64,000 bases of DNA, taken from positions 51,069,832 through 51,133,831 of the forward strand of contig CM067298.1 of assembly GCA_034231615.1 (NCBI GenBank). Direction: 5' to 3'. The notes under the pieces were generated by a model. The model did not search any database. It was not told where the DNA came from and saw only the letters and a list, made by a program, of their open reading frames with translations. The stretch is from Meghimatium bilineatum (Eukaryota > Mollusca > Gastropoda > Stylommatophora > Philomycidae). Below, piece by piece: positions 55,430-64,000 of this stretch. The position numbers were made by a program, and so were the translations under genes. Within the stretch, counting starts at the first letter, position 1, and each line of letters opens with the position of its first letter.

Positions 55430-55815
55430 GATTGAGGCCTTGAGAAAGGCGAGGCTGAAAGTGGTTACATTTATTTTCGTGTCGGGACATGTGGGTGTTT
55501 GAGGCATTGAAAGTGCGGACAAACTGGCGTCAGGAAACAGGGTGATAGGGCAATGGATCGCGCTGACGTTTTGAACTCCTTAAGAGATATAACATGCGAG
55601 AGTGAGAGTGGATGATGATTCCTTTTCAATTACTAGGATTGAAGATCAGGGATTGAGATGCGCTTCTGCTAGAAATGAACATTTTGGAGGGCGCAGAAGA
55701 ATGATGGTCAACCAGCATAGGACCGGTACAGTCAGCATAAGTGTAATGGCGGATGCACTCAAGGAGAGATCGGAGCAACTATGGACGTGTCCAGTTTTCA
55801 GTGATGACTAATATC
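55430..55815 (+). pseudogene. LINE RNase H tail (family R)
   Basis: The plus strand reads FIFVSGHVGV, a stop, GIESADKLAS, then after a shift ARNEHFGGRRRMMVNQHRTG and TVSISVMADALKERSEQLWT + CPVF. GHVG(I/V).GNE.AD.LA is the RNase H signature, and the RTGTVS...LWTCPVC end is shared by 12530-12951 and 59889-60440. The (CTAA) tail of the other copies is missing; the next LINE abuts at about 55812. Confidence 0.83.
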
Positions 55816-56335
55816 CTTGACAGAGCTGGTATCCCCGACATTGAAAATATTCTAATACATTCACAGATTCGTTGTCTTGATCATGTATGTCAGATCACCG
55901 TCTGCTAACGATACTTCTTTACGGTGGTATGCATTAGGCCATGCGCTCTCAATGTGGTCAAAGGAAGCACTTCTAGGACTCGAGAAATACTTCGCTGACA
56001 GCCTTGTTACATTTTGGAAAACACTGGACAAAACAGAGCTGCATGATACACTGGAGTACATAAATGGCGTAGCATCTTTGGAAATTGGAGTCATTCGGCA
56101 GCTGGGCACCGGAGACCAACTAGAAAGACAAGTGTTGATCAAACAACATCTAAAGTGATCATTCCATGCTCTGTCTGTGCAAGGATCTTTAGAGTTACCA
56201 CATAGTTTATTATCCATCTATGATCTCATAGACAATGATATATAGTTCCAACTGAATTTCATAAAGAGGATGTATCAAATGGTCATCATCACTGGCCATC
56301 ATCACTGGTGATAGATGAAAAACACAAGTGTACTT
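55816..56335 (+). pseudogene. LINE C-terminal fragment (family N)
   Basis: Frames read ILDRAGIPDIENILIHSQIR, then a KY.ADSL..FWKTLDKTELHD-type segment equivalent to RYKDSLK in the copy at 50715, and CSVCARIFRV at the zinc-like motif. The tail has catcatcactggtgata, the same hairpin type as at 50735. Frames are shifted. Confidence 0.78.
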
Positions 56336-56528
56336 TTGGGAAGTATCTCATGACTGTCGCCTGAATCTGCAGAGTTACGTGCTGAGGGGTACTCTCATCA
56401 GGAGACTGGTTGCTCTGATTAGAGTGTAAGATTACGTATATTGGAAATCCGAGAAAATGTTATACAACTTCAGTCTTCCCACCTTCCACCTTTTTTTATA
56501 AACAACAGTGTATTAAAAATATTCTTTT

Positions 56529-58118
56529 TAAGGTTAGGTTAAACCCCCAATTGTAGTATTTTTCTTTCAAATTTGATCATTTTAGTTTATTGATCCATTT
56601 GAAAGAGTAATCATTTTTGCAAACAATGATACATATCCAATTGTAATCATCTATCTGGAAGTATTTTAAATTAATTTTAGAGTTTCCATAGTTATTGGTT
56701 TTTCGATAAATTAATAAGAAAACTAGAATGATGAGACCATGTTCACAAGTCTATTGCCACAAGACTCTTAGATAAAGTTTCAGTTATAAGGAACACATCC
56801 TTTATAGAGAATGGCAGAATATATACAAGAATTGGAGGAGCAGAAAGACTAACAAAAGCAGCAATAAAAAGAATTCTCAGGGTCACTACTAATGTACCAT
56901 TAGGTCAAATGTGGAAAATTTAGACTATGAAGAAAGCAATATGGGCAATCTGGGAAGATATACAAGGAATACATCTAAACTGTTCACAATCAGGGAACAT
57001 ATACAAAGAATACATCTAAACTGTTCACAATCTGGGAACATATACAAGGAATACATCTAAACTGTTCACAATCATGGTGTTATAGTCAAAACAGGAATAA
57101 GCTGACCGATTTTGTCATAGAAATAATAAAACCTGTTTTTGAGGATCTTTCAGGTGATCATTTTTTTAAAGTTTGTCTGGTGGAACACAAAATTCGCATG
57201 AAGCATTCCGTCACCTGATCTGGGATAGTTGTCCTAAAGCAACATTTGTAGGAAAAGAGAGATTGGAATTATCTGTAAATCATACATGCCATTATGGTAT
57301 TCAATGAAGGGAAACTAGCCCGACTAAATTTCAGCAGTCATTTTGAAGAAATTAGGACTGAGCTGTAGGTACCACAATGTTACGACATTACTGCTTATCG
57401 GTCGACCCAGAGTAAGAGAAGCCGAGGAAGGAAATATAATAAATAGAAAGATAAAATAAGCATGAAAAAGTGTACAAGAAGCCAAGGAACATGATAAGGA
57501 TAATTCCTATGCAGCAAGAGCTTACTATGTTTGGATTTACATAGGAAACCAGCATGTTAAGTTACATTTTTGCATATTTCTCAAAACTATCTTTTCCAAT
57601 GTTTTCAGGTGGAATTCAGGAGATATTTCATACAGTTGTTAACATATTCTATCCACACTTGGCACACAGCTAGGAAACTAGCATGCACACAATCTGAAGC
57701 ATTGGCATAGCAACAGATGAAATACTTTATGTATTTATGTCATTAACCCATACCCCTTGCTTAAAATTTTTAAAAAAATATTTTTCCACATAACACAGTA
57801 TAACATTTGCACCATATCTATGATCAACGACTTAATGGTTGAACTGAAAGGTACCATTATCTTGTATGTGAATATCAAGTTTCATTAAGCTATCTATGTT
57901 TGTTTTTGAGATAGAAACCTAATGACAGGCACATTGATTTCACAATTTTTGGGCATAACACACCACATTTTCAGCGAATTTTCAAAAATTATGCCCATTT
58001 TACCCCAAAAAAATTGATTTTCCTGAATCTTTAACCCATTATATATCAATTGAAAGCACTGCTTCCAGCATATGCAATCAATTTCTATTGGGGGGGGGGG
58101 GGGTTTAACCTGACCTTA
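56529..58118 (+). pseudogene. Mutator-like transposon remnant with terminal inverted repeats
   Basis: The left end taaggttaggttaaaccccc and the right end, ttaacctgacctta after a G14 run, are inverted copies. Between them the plus strand reads MKKAIWAIWEDIQGI, then DFVIEIIKPVFEDLSGDHFF, KVCLVEHKIRMKHSVT and VLKQHLLEKRDWNYLVNHTC. Later it reads RPRVREAEEGN and AKEHDKDNSYAARAY. This order (MKKA.WA...H..., I.PVF..LS...LL..CL.G.TQN.NES.....W..CPK..F.G...LE.AV, RRVR.AERK, EG..Y.AG) matches the invertebrate Mutator-like transposase domain family. Stops and frameshifts abound. No clear target duplication was seen. Confidence 0.75.
56960..57082. repeat. 41-bp tandem repeat, three copies, inside the Mutator-like remnant
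   Basis: tacaaggaatacatctaaac + tgttcacaatcagggaacata repeats at 56961, 57002 and 57043. The unit falls within the transposase-like frame, so it arose after or during decay. Confidence 0.93.
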
Positions 58119-58260
58119 CGAGCTACTTATGTCGTCTTCCCTTTTCTATGTCAACGATCACTATTATTATTATCTCTATCTCTGTTGTTATTTTTAACTT
58201 GTCCTCTCTGTTGTCAATGACTTCAGCATCAAAATGTAGAACGAGCTTAACTTGCTCCAT

Positions 58261-59797
58261 GCTGGATGTGGACACCTTATCATTGATGACACATCCAGGA
58301 TACAGGAGCAACTGCTGGATGTCGACGCAGTATCATTGATGACACATCCAGGATACAGGAGCAATTGCTGGATGTCGACATCCTATCATTGATGACACAT
58401 CCAGGATACAGGAGCAACTGCTGGATGTCGACATCCTATCATTGATGATACATCCAGGATACAGTAGCAACTGCTGGATGTCGACGCAGTATCATTGATG
58501 ACACATCCAGGATACAGGAGCAACTGCTGGATTTCGACATCCTATCATTGATGACACATCCAGGATACAGGAGCAACTGCTGGATGTCGACGCAGTATCA
58601 TTGATGACACATCCAGGATACAGGAGCAACTGCTGGATGTCGACATCCTATCATTGATGACACATCCAGGATACAGGAACAACTGCTGGATGTCGACATC
58701 CTATCATTGATGACACATCCAGGATGCAGAAGCAACTGCTGGATGTCGACGCAGTATCATTGATGACACATCCAGAGTACATGAGCAACTGCTGGATTTC
58801 GACATCCTATCATTGATGACACATCCAGGATACAGGAGCAACTGCTGGATGTCGACGCAGTATCATTGATGACACATCCAGGATACAGGAGCAACTGCTG
58901 GATGTCGACATCCTATCATTGATGACACATCCAGGATACAGGAACAACTGCTGGATGTCGACATCCTATCATTGATGACACATCCAGGATGCAGAAGCAA
59001 CTGCTGGATGTCGACGCAGTATCATTGATGACACATCCAGAGTACATGAGCAACTGCTGGATGTCGACGCAGTATCATTGATGATACATCCAGGATACAG
59101 GAACAACTGCTGGATGTCGACGCAGTATCATTGATGACACATCCAGGATACAGGAGCAACTGCTGGATGTCGACATCCTATCATTGATGACACATCCAGG
59201 ATACAGGAACAACTGCTGGATGTCGACATCCTATCATTGATGACACATCCAGGATGCAGAAGCAACTGCTGGATGTCGACGCAGTATCATTGATGACACA
59301 TCCAGAGTACATGAGCAACTGCTGGATGTCGACGCAGTATCATTGATGATACATCCAGGATACAGGAGCAATTGCTGGATGTCGACGCAGTATCATTAAT
59401 GATACATTCAGGATACAGGAGCAACTGCTGGATGTCGACGCAGTATCATTGATGATACATCCAGGATACAGGAGCAACTGCTAGATGTCGACGCAGTATC
59501 ATTGATGATACATCCAGGATACAGGAGCAACTACTGGATGTCGACGCAGTATCATTGATGATACATCCAGGATACAGGAGCAACTGCTGGATGTCGACAT
59601 CCTATCATTGATGACACATCCAGGATACAGGAGCAACTGCTGGATGTCGACATCCTATCATTGATGACACATCCAGGATACAGGAGCAACTGCTGGATGT
59701 CGACATCCTATCATTGATGATACATCCAGGATACAGTAGTAACTGCTGGATGTCGACGCAGTATCATTGATGATACATCCAGGATACGCGAGCAATT
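58261..59797. repeat. 53-bp satellite-like array, 29 units, with a five-unit higher-order repeat
   Basis: The unit is gctggatgtcgac(gcagt or atcct)atcattgat then ga(c/t)acatccaggatacagg and agcaact. Units start at 58261 + 53n. Each has ctggatgt and acatccag as an inverted pair, and most hold GTCGAC; the atcc variant makes ggatgtcgacatcc, a perfect 14-base palindrome. Marker variants (gaacaact, gatgcagaag, gagtacatgag) recur every five units in 58526-58790, 58791-59055 and 59056-59320, a 265-bp higher-order repeat. No coding signal. Confidence 0.97.
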
Positions 59798-59888
59798 TGT
59801 GTCGTGATTTATAGCTAAAACTTATGTGCTTTTCTACCTGACATATACTTTACCAGGGCTTCTGGTTCTATGTGTCTACCTATGTGAG

Positions 59889-60440
59889 AGTTAGTTAGTT
59901 AGCTAGTTAGTCGTTGGATCATCGTCACTGCACTCCGGATAAGTCCATAGGTGCTCAAATCTCTCCTTGAGTGTAGCCGCCAACGTTGACTGACGGTCCC
60001 AGTACGCAGTTGATTGACCATCATTTTTTCTTGCCCACGAAACTGCTCCGTTCTAGCGACACCACATTTCAAACCAAATTCCTTTATACTAGTCATGGAA
60101 CAAGAGTCCTCGTCGCTTATACAGTCATTTGCTCGTGCGTTTTCCCGTAGGGCGATCAAAATGTCTGCTCGATCCATCGCTCTACCAACAGCCGTAGTAG
60201 CAGCGTGTGCGGCCAACCTATCTGCTCTCTCATTACTTACTCATGTGATATCACTGCACACCCAACCCAATACCTCATCAGTCGCCTCTATTTAAATATA
60301 TTGCAGGATATAGTGTATATATTCTTTAACAGCCCTATCGGACCATCGCAACCCACGAATGAATAGGTGTTCTTCCTCTATGCTGGTTCTCAAACCCCTA
60401 CAGATGAGAAGTAAATAGTCCGAAAATAATCATGCATTAT
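59889..60440 (-). pseudogene. LINE RNase H tail (family R), best preserved copy
   Basis: The minus strand has a long frame: NERADRLAAHAATTAVGRAM, DRADILIALRENARANDC, SIKEFGLKCGVARTEQFRGQ, EKMMVNQLRTGTVSQRWRLH, ending near YGLIRSAVTMIQR. NERADRLA is the conserved end of RNase H, and the rest is the family-R C-terminus. The 3' end at 59889-59915 is a ttag/ctaa repeat, the same tail as in the copy at 12530. Upstream (60260-60440) the frame has SIEEEHLFIR and ATDEVLGWVCSDIT, but stops intervene. Confidence 0.83.
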
Positions 60441-60569
60441 GTCATGGTATACAGAATTTCTGCGATATTCGCGCCTTTTCTAGACACTTCAGACTCAGCA
60501 AAACTTCTGAGTCACGTTTACCTTATAATGGATGGGCAAGCTAACTCCGCCCATTAAACTTCCGTAATG

Positions 60570-60862
60570 TAAAGGTAAAGGTAGGTCCCATGGCAGCAGC
60601 CTGCCGCCGGGGATGAAGATAACTCTTCATGTATTAAGCTGCAGCAACTATTATTTGGGGTGAATAGTTCTATTCCGTGCTGTTTTTACTTCCTTAAACT
60701 CATGCGTCAGGTGACTAATTTACATCTGAGTCGACTGGTGTAAGGATCGTGTCAAGCGAGAAATCATAACCTGGATTTGTTTTTCCCTTACGTAGTCCCG
60801 TATCTGGAACGATGTAACACGGTGACAGCAAGCAAGCTCCCTATCAACTAGGCTATCTCGCT
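60570..60862 (-). mobile_element. tRNA-derived SINE
   Basis: On the minus strand the head gcgagatagcctagttgata (box A) is followed by gcttgcttgctgtcaccgtg and a weak box B. The 3' end is gaccta-type sequence ending in cctttacctttac, that is a (GTAAAG)n tail on the plus strand. The plus strand block gtaggtcccatggcagcagc + ctgccgccggggatg marks the body. Confidence 0.7.
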
Positions 60863-60864
60863 GT

Positions 60865-61141
60865 TCAAACTTCCGCTGTCGTCTCTTTTAACATGCAGAG
60901 CAAGCAATAGTCTTCCCTTTCCATTTCTCTCTTCTCTGGTACCGGTAACACACACGGGAATTCGCTGTTAAATGTGGTAACTGTAGAACAGAACAGAACC
61001 AACAACCAATGTGTAAACAAAAAAACATAAAGAGGAACTTGTCCAACCATTGGTCTTAACAAATCCTCATAATTTACTCCTTCTACAGCTGCTATTAAGA
61101 GACTGGGCACCTAGTGGGTTGAATGCAATGACGCTATTTCA
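60865..61141. other. Nothing recognised
   Basis: An 81-codon antisense frame at 60865-61110 has no motif. Confidence 0.35.
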
Positions 61142-61144
61142 TAA

Positions 61145-61495
61145 CCAATAATAAAGCACTCAATCACAGAATCTCCCACACAACTACCAATAATAAATTA
61201 CTCAATCACAGAATCTCCCACACAACTACTAATAATAAAGCACTCAATCACAGAATCTTCCATCCAACTACCAATAATAAACTACTCAACCACATAATCT
61301 CCCACACAACTACCAATAATAAACTACACAATCACAGAATCTCACACACACATACTACTAATAATAAAGCACTCAATCACAGAATTTCCCACACAACTAC
61401 CAATAATAAAGCACTCAATAACAGAATCTCCCACACAACTACCAATAATAAAGTACTAACCACTCACAGAATCCCCCACACAACCACCGAACTTC
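61145..61495. repeat. 42-bp minisatellite, about eight copies
   Basis: The unit ccaataataaagcactcaat + cacagaatctcccacacaacta starts at 61145 and 61187 and continues with small indels to 61495. Confidence 0.95.
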
Positions 61496-61499
61496 ATTA

Positions 61500-62175
61500 T
61501 TTCATCAAAGATGACAAGACTTTTCTTATTAGGTAAAAATAATAATTGATTATAACAGTATCACAGCACAAAGAACAGTCCCATCGAATATTGTATTCTC
61601 AAGTCCCAGGTAACATAAGAGTATACCAGCATACCTATATTTAGTGCCAAACCGCCAAACCAGCTTTTTAGTTTTGGGAGTCCGTTCAGATTCGTTTGCC
61701 GAGATGTTAAATTATTTTTATCAAAAACGTATTGTTCATTTGGATTGATCATTTGAAGTTAGGTTTAGAATAATAATGTCGCTATAGAAATATTTTTTTA
61801 TCAAAGAAATGTGATCCAGTATCAAAGATACCTTATTTAACCTATATTAAAAAAAAGTTAATCTAAATTATAAACAACCGCTGGATTATGTAGATGCTTA
61901 CATCTCACTGCTGGTTATTAAATATAAAGGCATGACCCTCACGGTAGAATGTGCACCGTTCTAAAAGTAGTTGTTTCCACTGTACATTTGTATAAAGCAA
62001 TGTTACATATGGAAATTCCCGTTTAGCACCAAATATTATTTTTCCTGAACTTAGAATTATGTGAAATCAAAAACGGCTATTTACTCGATTTCAAGTCACA
62101 AGTCAGAGGCACGTCTCAATATTTACAGAAAGTAGGCGGCACTAAGCATATTACCTTCTGCAAGTCTATGTGAGA
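61500..62175. other. 5' flank of the transposase
   Basis: No terminal inverted repeat partner could be matched between this flank and 63454-63600, so the ends of the transposon are not defined. Confidence 0.4.
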
Positions 62176-63453
62176 ATGAATCTGAAAGCGAAATATTTTA
62201 CTGAGCATAACATTGCTATAAAGATTTATCAATACTTCTGCAGAGAGCGTAAAAAGGGACATCTTTATTGTTCTTTATCAAATCCTGAGAAGAGAACAAT
62301 GCATATTTTAGGTTTGTGTAAACGTTCATTTGATCGAATAGTGGAAGCAAGCGGATATTTATTGCCAACAAATTCACGAAAGCAAGGAAGGAAAGAAAAG
62401 ATAGACAGTTTCGATAAAGACCTAGTAAAAAGAGAAATATGTAGAATGTTTGATAAAAACGAAGAAGTGACACTTAGAAAGTTGAAGATTTGGCTGAAAA
62501 CTAATAACGACATTGAAATATCAAAAACTTTATTATGGAAAACTGTAAGAAATGCAGGCTTCACCTTTAGAAAGTATGCTGGTGAAAAAAACATTATTTG
62601 TGAAAAGCCACATCTGGTAGCTCTTAGAAGCAAGTATTTACGTGAAGTGAAGGGAATGCGCGAGAATGGTTATGATATTGTGTATTTAGATGAAACTTGG
62701 ATCAACGCTCATCATACAAATGAAAAGGAATGGCAGTTAGCAGATGGAAGTATTAAAAGATCAGTACCAAGTAGTAAAGGGCAACGTTTGATAGTTGCAC
62801 ATGCAGGTAGCAGACATAATGGGTTGTTGCAGAATGCTCATCTAATTTTCATTTCAAAATCCATTGACAATAGAGACTACCACTCCGAAATGAATGGGCA
62901 CATATTCGAAGACTGGATCGAAAAAAGTATTCTTCCAATATTAGATAGACCTTCTTGTCTGATAATGGACAATGCTTCATACCATAACGTAGTGAACGTA
63001 GAAGATAGAATCCCAACATCATCAAGTACAAAAGATGCAATCAAAACGTGGCTCATAAAAGAACACATACCAGTTACCGACAGGTACTTGAAACCCGAAT
63101 TGCTTAACCTTGTAAAACAGACACAACGAACAAAGATATTTAAAATAGACAAGTTAATTGAAGAACATGGTCATAGATGTTTGAGACTATCTCCATATCA
63201 TGCACACTTAAATCCTATAGAGCTAATTTGGGCAAAAGTTAAAGGACACGTAGCATCTACAAATACAACTTTCAAATTATGTGATATTGAGACACTTACA
63301 AATCAGGCTCTATCAAATATACATAAAGACTACTGGGTGAAATGTGAGGATCACGTGTTACGCCAAGAAGAGGAATATTGGAAAAAGGAAGGTTTGTTGT
63401 TTGTTCAGCCGAAAACAGTAATCGACCTATTTGACTCGTCTGATTATGAATGA
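62176..63453 (+). CDS. Intact DDE transposase, IS630-Tc1-mariner superfamily, DD83E type
   Basis: A 425-codon frame without stops or frameshifts. The first in-frame ATG is at 62176; an upstream in-frame stop at 62143 limits the start. The N-terminal half has two helix-turn-helix-like parts (about residues 35-65, and 85-130 with VTLRKLKIWLKT and SKTLLWKTVRNAGF). The catalytic triad is D172 in YLDETWINAHHT, D265 in CLIMDNASYHN and E349 in LSPYHAHLNPIELIWAKVKG, with 83 residues between the second D and the E. Long D-E spacing with YLDETW.N..HT and P.SS.K..I..WL..+.I resembles the group reported as DD82E (Sailor). It is the only mobile-element frame here that is still open end to end. Whether it moves is unknown. 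Confidence 0.88.
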   Translation: MNLKAKYFTEHNIAIKIYQYFCRERKKGHLYCSLSNPEKRTMHILGLCKRSFDRIVEASGYLLPTNSRKQGRKEKIDSFDKDLVKREICRMFDKNEEVTLRKLKIWLKTNNDIEISKTLLWKTVRNAGFTFRKYAGEKNIICEKPHLVALRSKYLREVKGMRENGYDIVYLDETWINAHHTNEKEWQLADGSIKRSVPSSKGQRLIVAHAGSRHNGLLQNAHLIFISKSIDNRDYHSEMNGHIFEDWIEKSILPILDRPSCLIMDNASYHNVVNVEDRIPTSSSTKDAIKTWLIKEHIPVTDRYLKPELLNLVKQTQRTKIFKIDKLIEEHGHRCLRLSPYHAHLNPIELIWAKVKGHVASTNTTFKLCDIETLTNQALSNIHKDYWVKCEDHVLRQEEEYWKKEGLLFVQPKTVIDLFDSSDYE

Positions 63454-63599
63454 TCATTACTCTGATTAAGTCTACACTAAAAAAAGTTTGATTTGCAAAA
63501 TTTACAAGTTGATTTGTAAAACATTTCACTGCTCAATACCACCCAAGCAATTCAAAAAAATGTTATAAGCAAACCATCAACCATTACTTATAAAAATTA

Positions 63600-63780
63600 G
63601 CCCGCTTGATTCAATACAGAAGTTCAGATATCTTGGATCAACTATTACAGACAAAATTTCCTTACATGAAGAAGTATATGTACTTATTTCAAAGGCAGCG
63701 ACAACATTTGTGAAACTCACACCAAGAGCATGGAACAATATCAAATTGACTCTACGAACAAAAGATATATTTTAAATTTT
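63600..63780 (+). pseudogene. LINE C-terminal fragment
   Basis: In one frame, LDSIQKFRYLGSTITDKISL, HEEVYVLISKAATTFVKLTP, RAWNNIKLTLRTKD. This is the segment F.YLGSTIT..LSLD.E+..RI.KAA....L..R.W.N.KLT..TK that follows the RT catalytic core in a mollusc LINE group. It lies 150 bp after the transposase stop and is unrelated to it. Similarity fades after 63780. Confidence 0.82.
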
Positions 63781-63784
63781 TTTT

Positions 63785-64000
63785 ACACCTGCCACCATGT
63801 AAAATTTTGTGGACACGCCTATGGGTCATCATTGCACTAGATTACTGTAAAATATTTTGTTTATGGTCGAAATAATATTTACATGGGCAAACATCAAAAG
63901 AATTCGCCGCTTTCAAATAACCGTTACAGCTAGACATCAAGTAACACATATGTTTTCGCGACATGGACATTTTAACAACGTATGCCAAAATTCATGTGAA
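63785..64000. other. Window end, nothing recognised
   Basis: No continuation of the LINE or other feature could be followed. Confidence 0.35.

Noticed and set aside
55861-56217. 118-codon minus-strand frame
   Set aside because: Antisense shadow of the family N LINE remnant on the plus strand.
58261-59797. CRISPR-like array
   Set aside because: Units are contiguous and there are no unique spacers; the context is eukaryotic. It is a satellite.
62265-63152. Antisense frames of 63-122 codons under the transposase
   Set aside because: Shadows of the intact plus-strand transposase frame.

Overview
The window looks like nuclear DNA of a mollusc, most likely a heterobranch gastropod. It is AT-rich and mostly non-coding. 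It has introns with GT/AG borders, many 5'-truncated non-LTR retrotransposons, two Penelope-like elements, tRNA-derived SINEs, hAT MITEs and long minisatellites. One intact single-exon class A receptor has the signature of the gastropod chemosensory receptor family (WPHVCF...ITAYITxERY...PLKVK, NSSINIFFYY). Species cannot be fixed from sequence alone.

Host genes are sparse. (1) The last two coding exons of a small-conductance calcium-activated potassium channel (KCNN/SK) lie on the + strand at 4037-4138 and 10263-10541, split by a 6.1 kb phase-0 intron. The rest of that gene lies upstream of the window. Both exons are short, and the first has no ATG-initiated frame of usual reporting length. 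(2) A complete chemosensory-type GPCR lies on the - strand at 39139-40254. (3) A possible terminal exon of another membrane protein lies at 15147-15427 (+), with low confidence.

Mobile elements dominate the rest. An uninterrupted DDE transposase of the IS630-Tc1-mariner superfamily with unusual DD83E spacing is at 62176-63453. Decayed DNA elements are a mariner relative (5110-5624, -), a Mutator-like element with visible terminal inverted repeats (56529-58118) and two hAT MITEs with 8-bp target duplications (16128-16337, 28186-28352). Retroelements are at least seven kinds of non-LTR retrotransposon tails (some with RNase H), two Penelope-like GIY-YIG remnants with a hammerhead-like 3' motif, and several SINEs. 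Nested insertions can be ordered in time at 12.4-13.0, 16.0-16.9, 27.6-30.1, 35.1-35.3 and 42.1-42.4 kb.

Tandem arrays are prominent: 45 bp (11.1 kb), 39 bp (17.4 and 38.3 kb), 31 bp (27.6-30.1 kb), 57 bp (32.1 kb), 59 bp (41.0 kb), 53 bp with a five-unit higher-order repeat (58.3-59.8 kb), 42 bp (61.1 kb), and about 240 bp of TA dinucleotides (25.9 kb). Several have periods divisible by three, so they make long repetitive open frames that are not genes. All calls come from reading motifs by eye; no alignment or database search was run.
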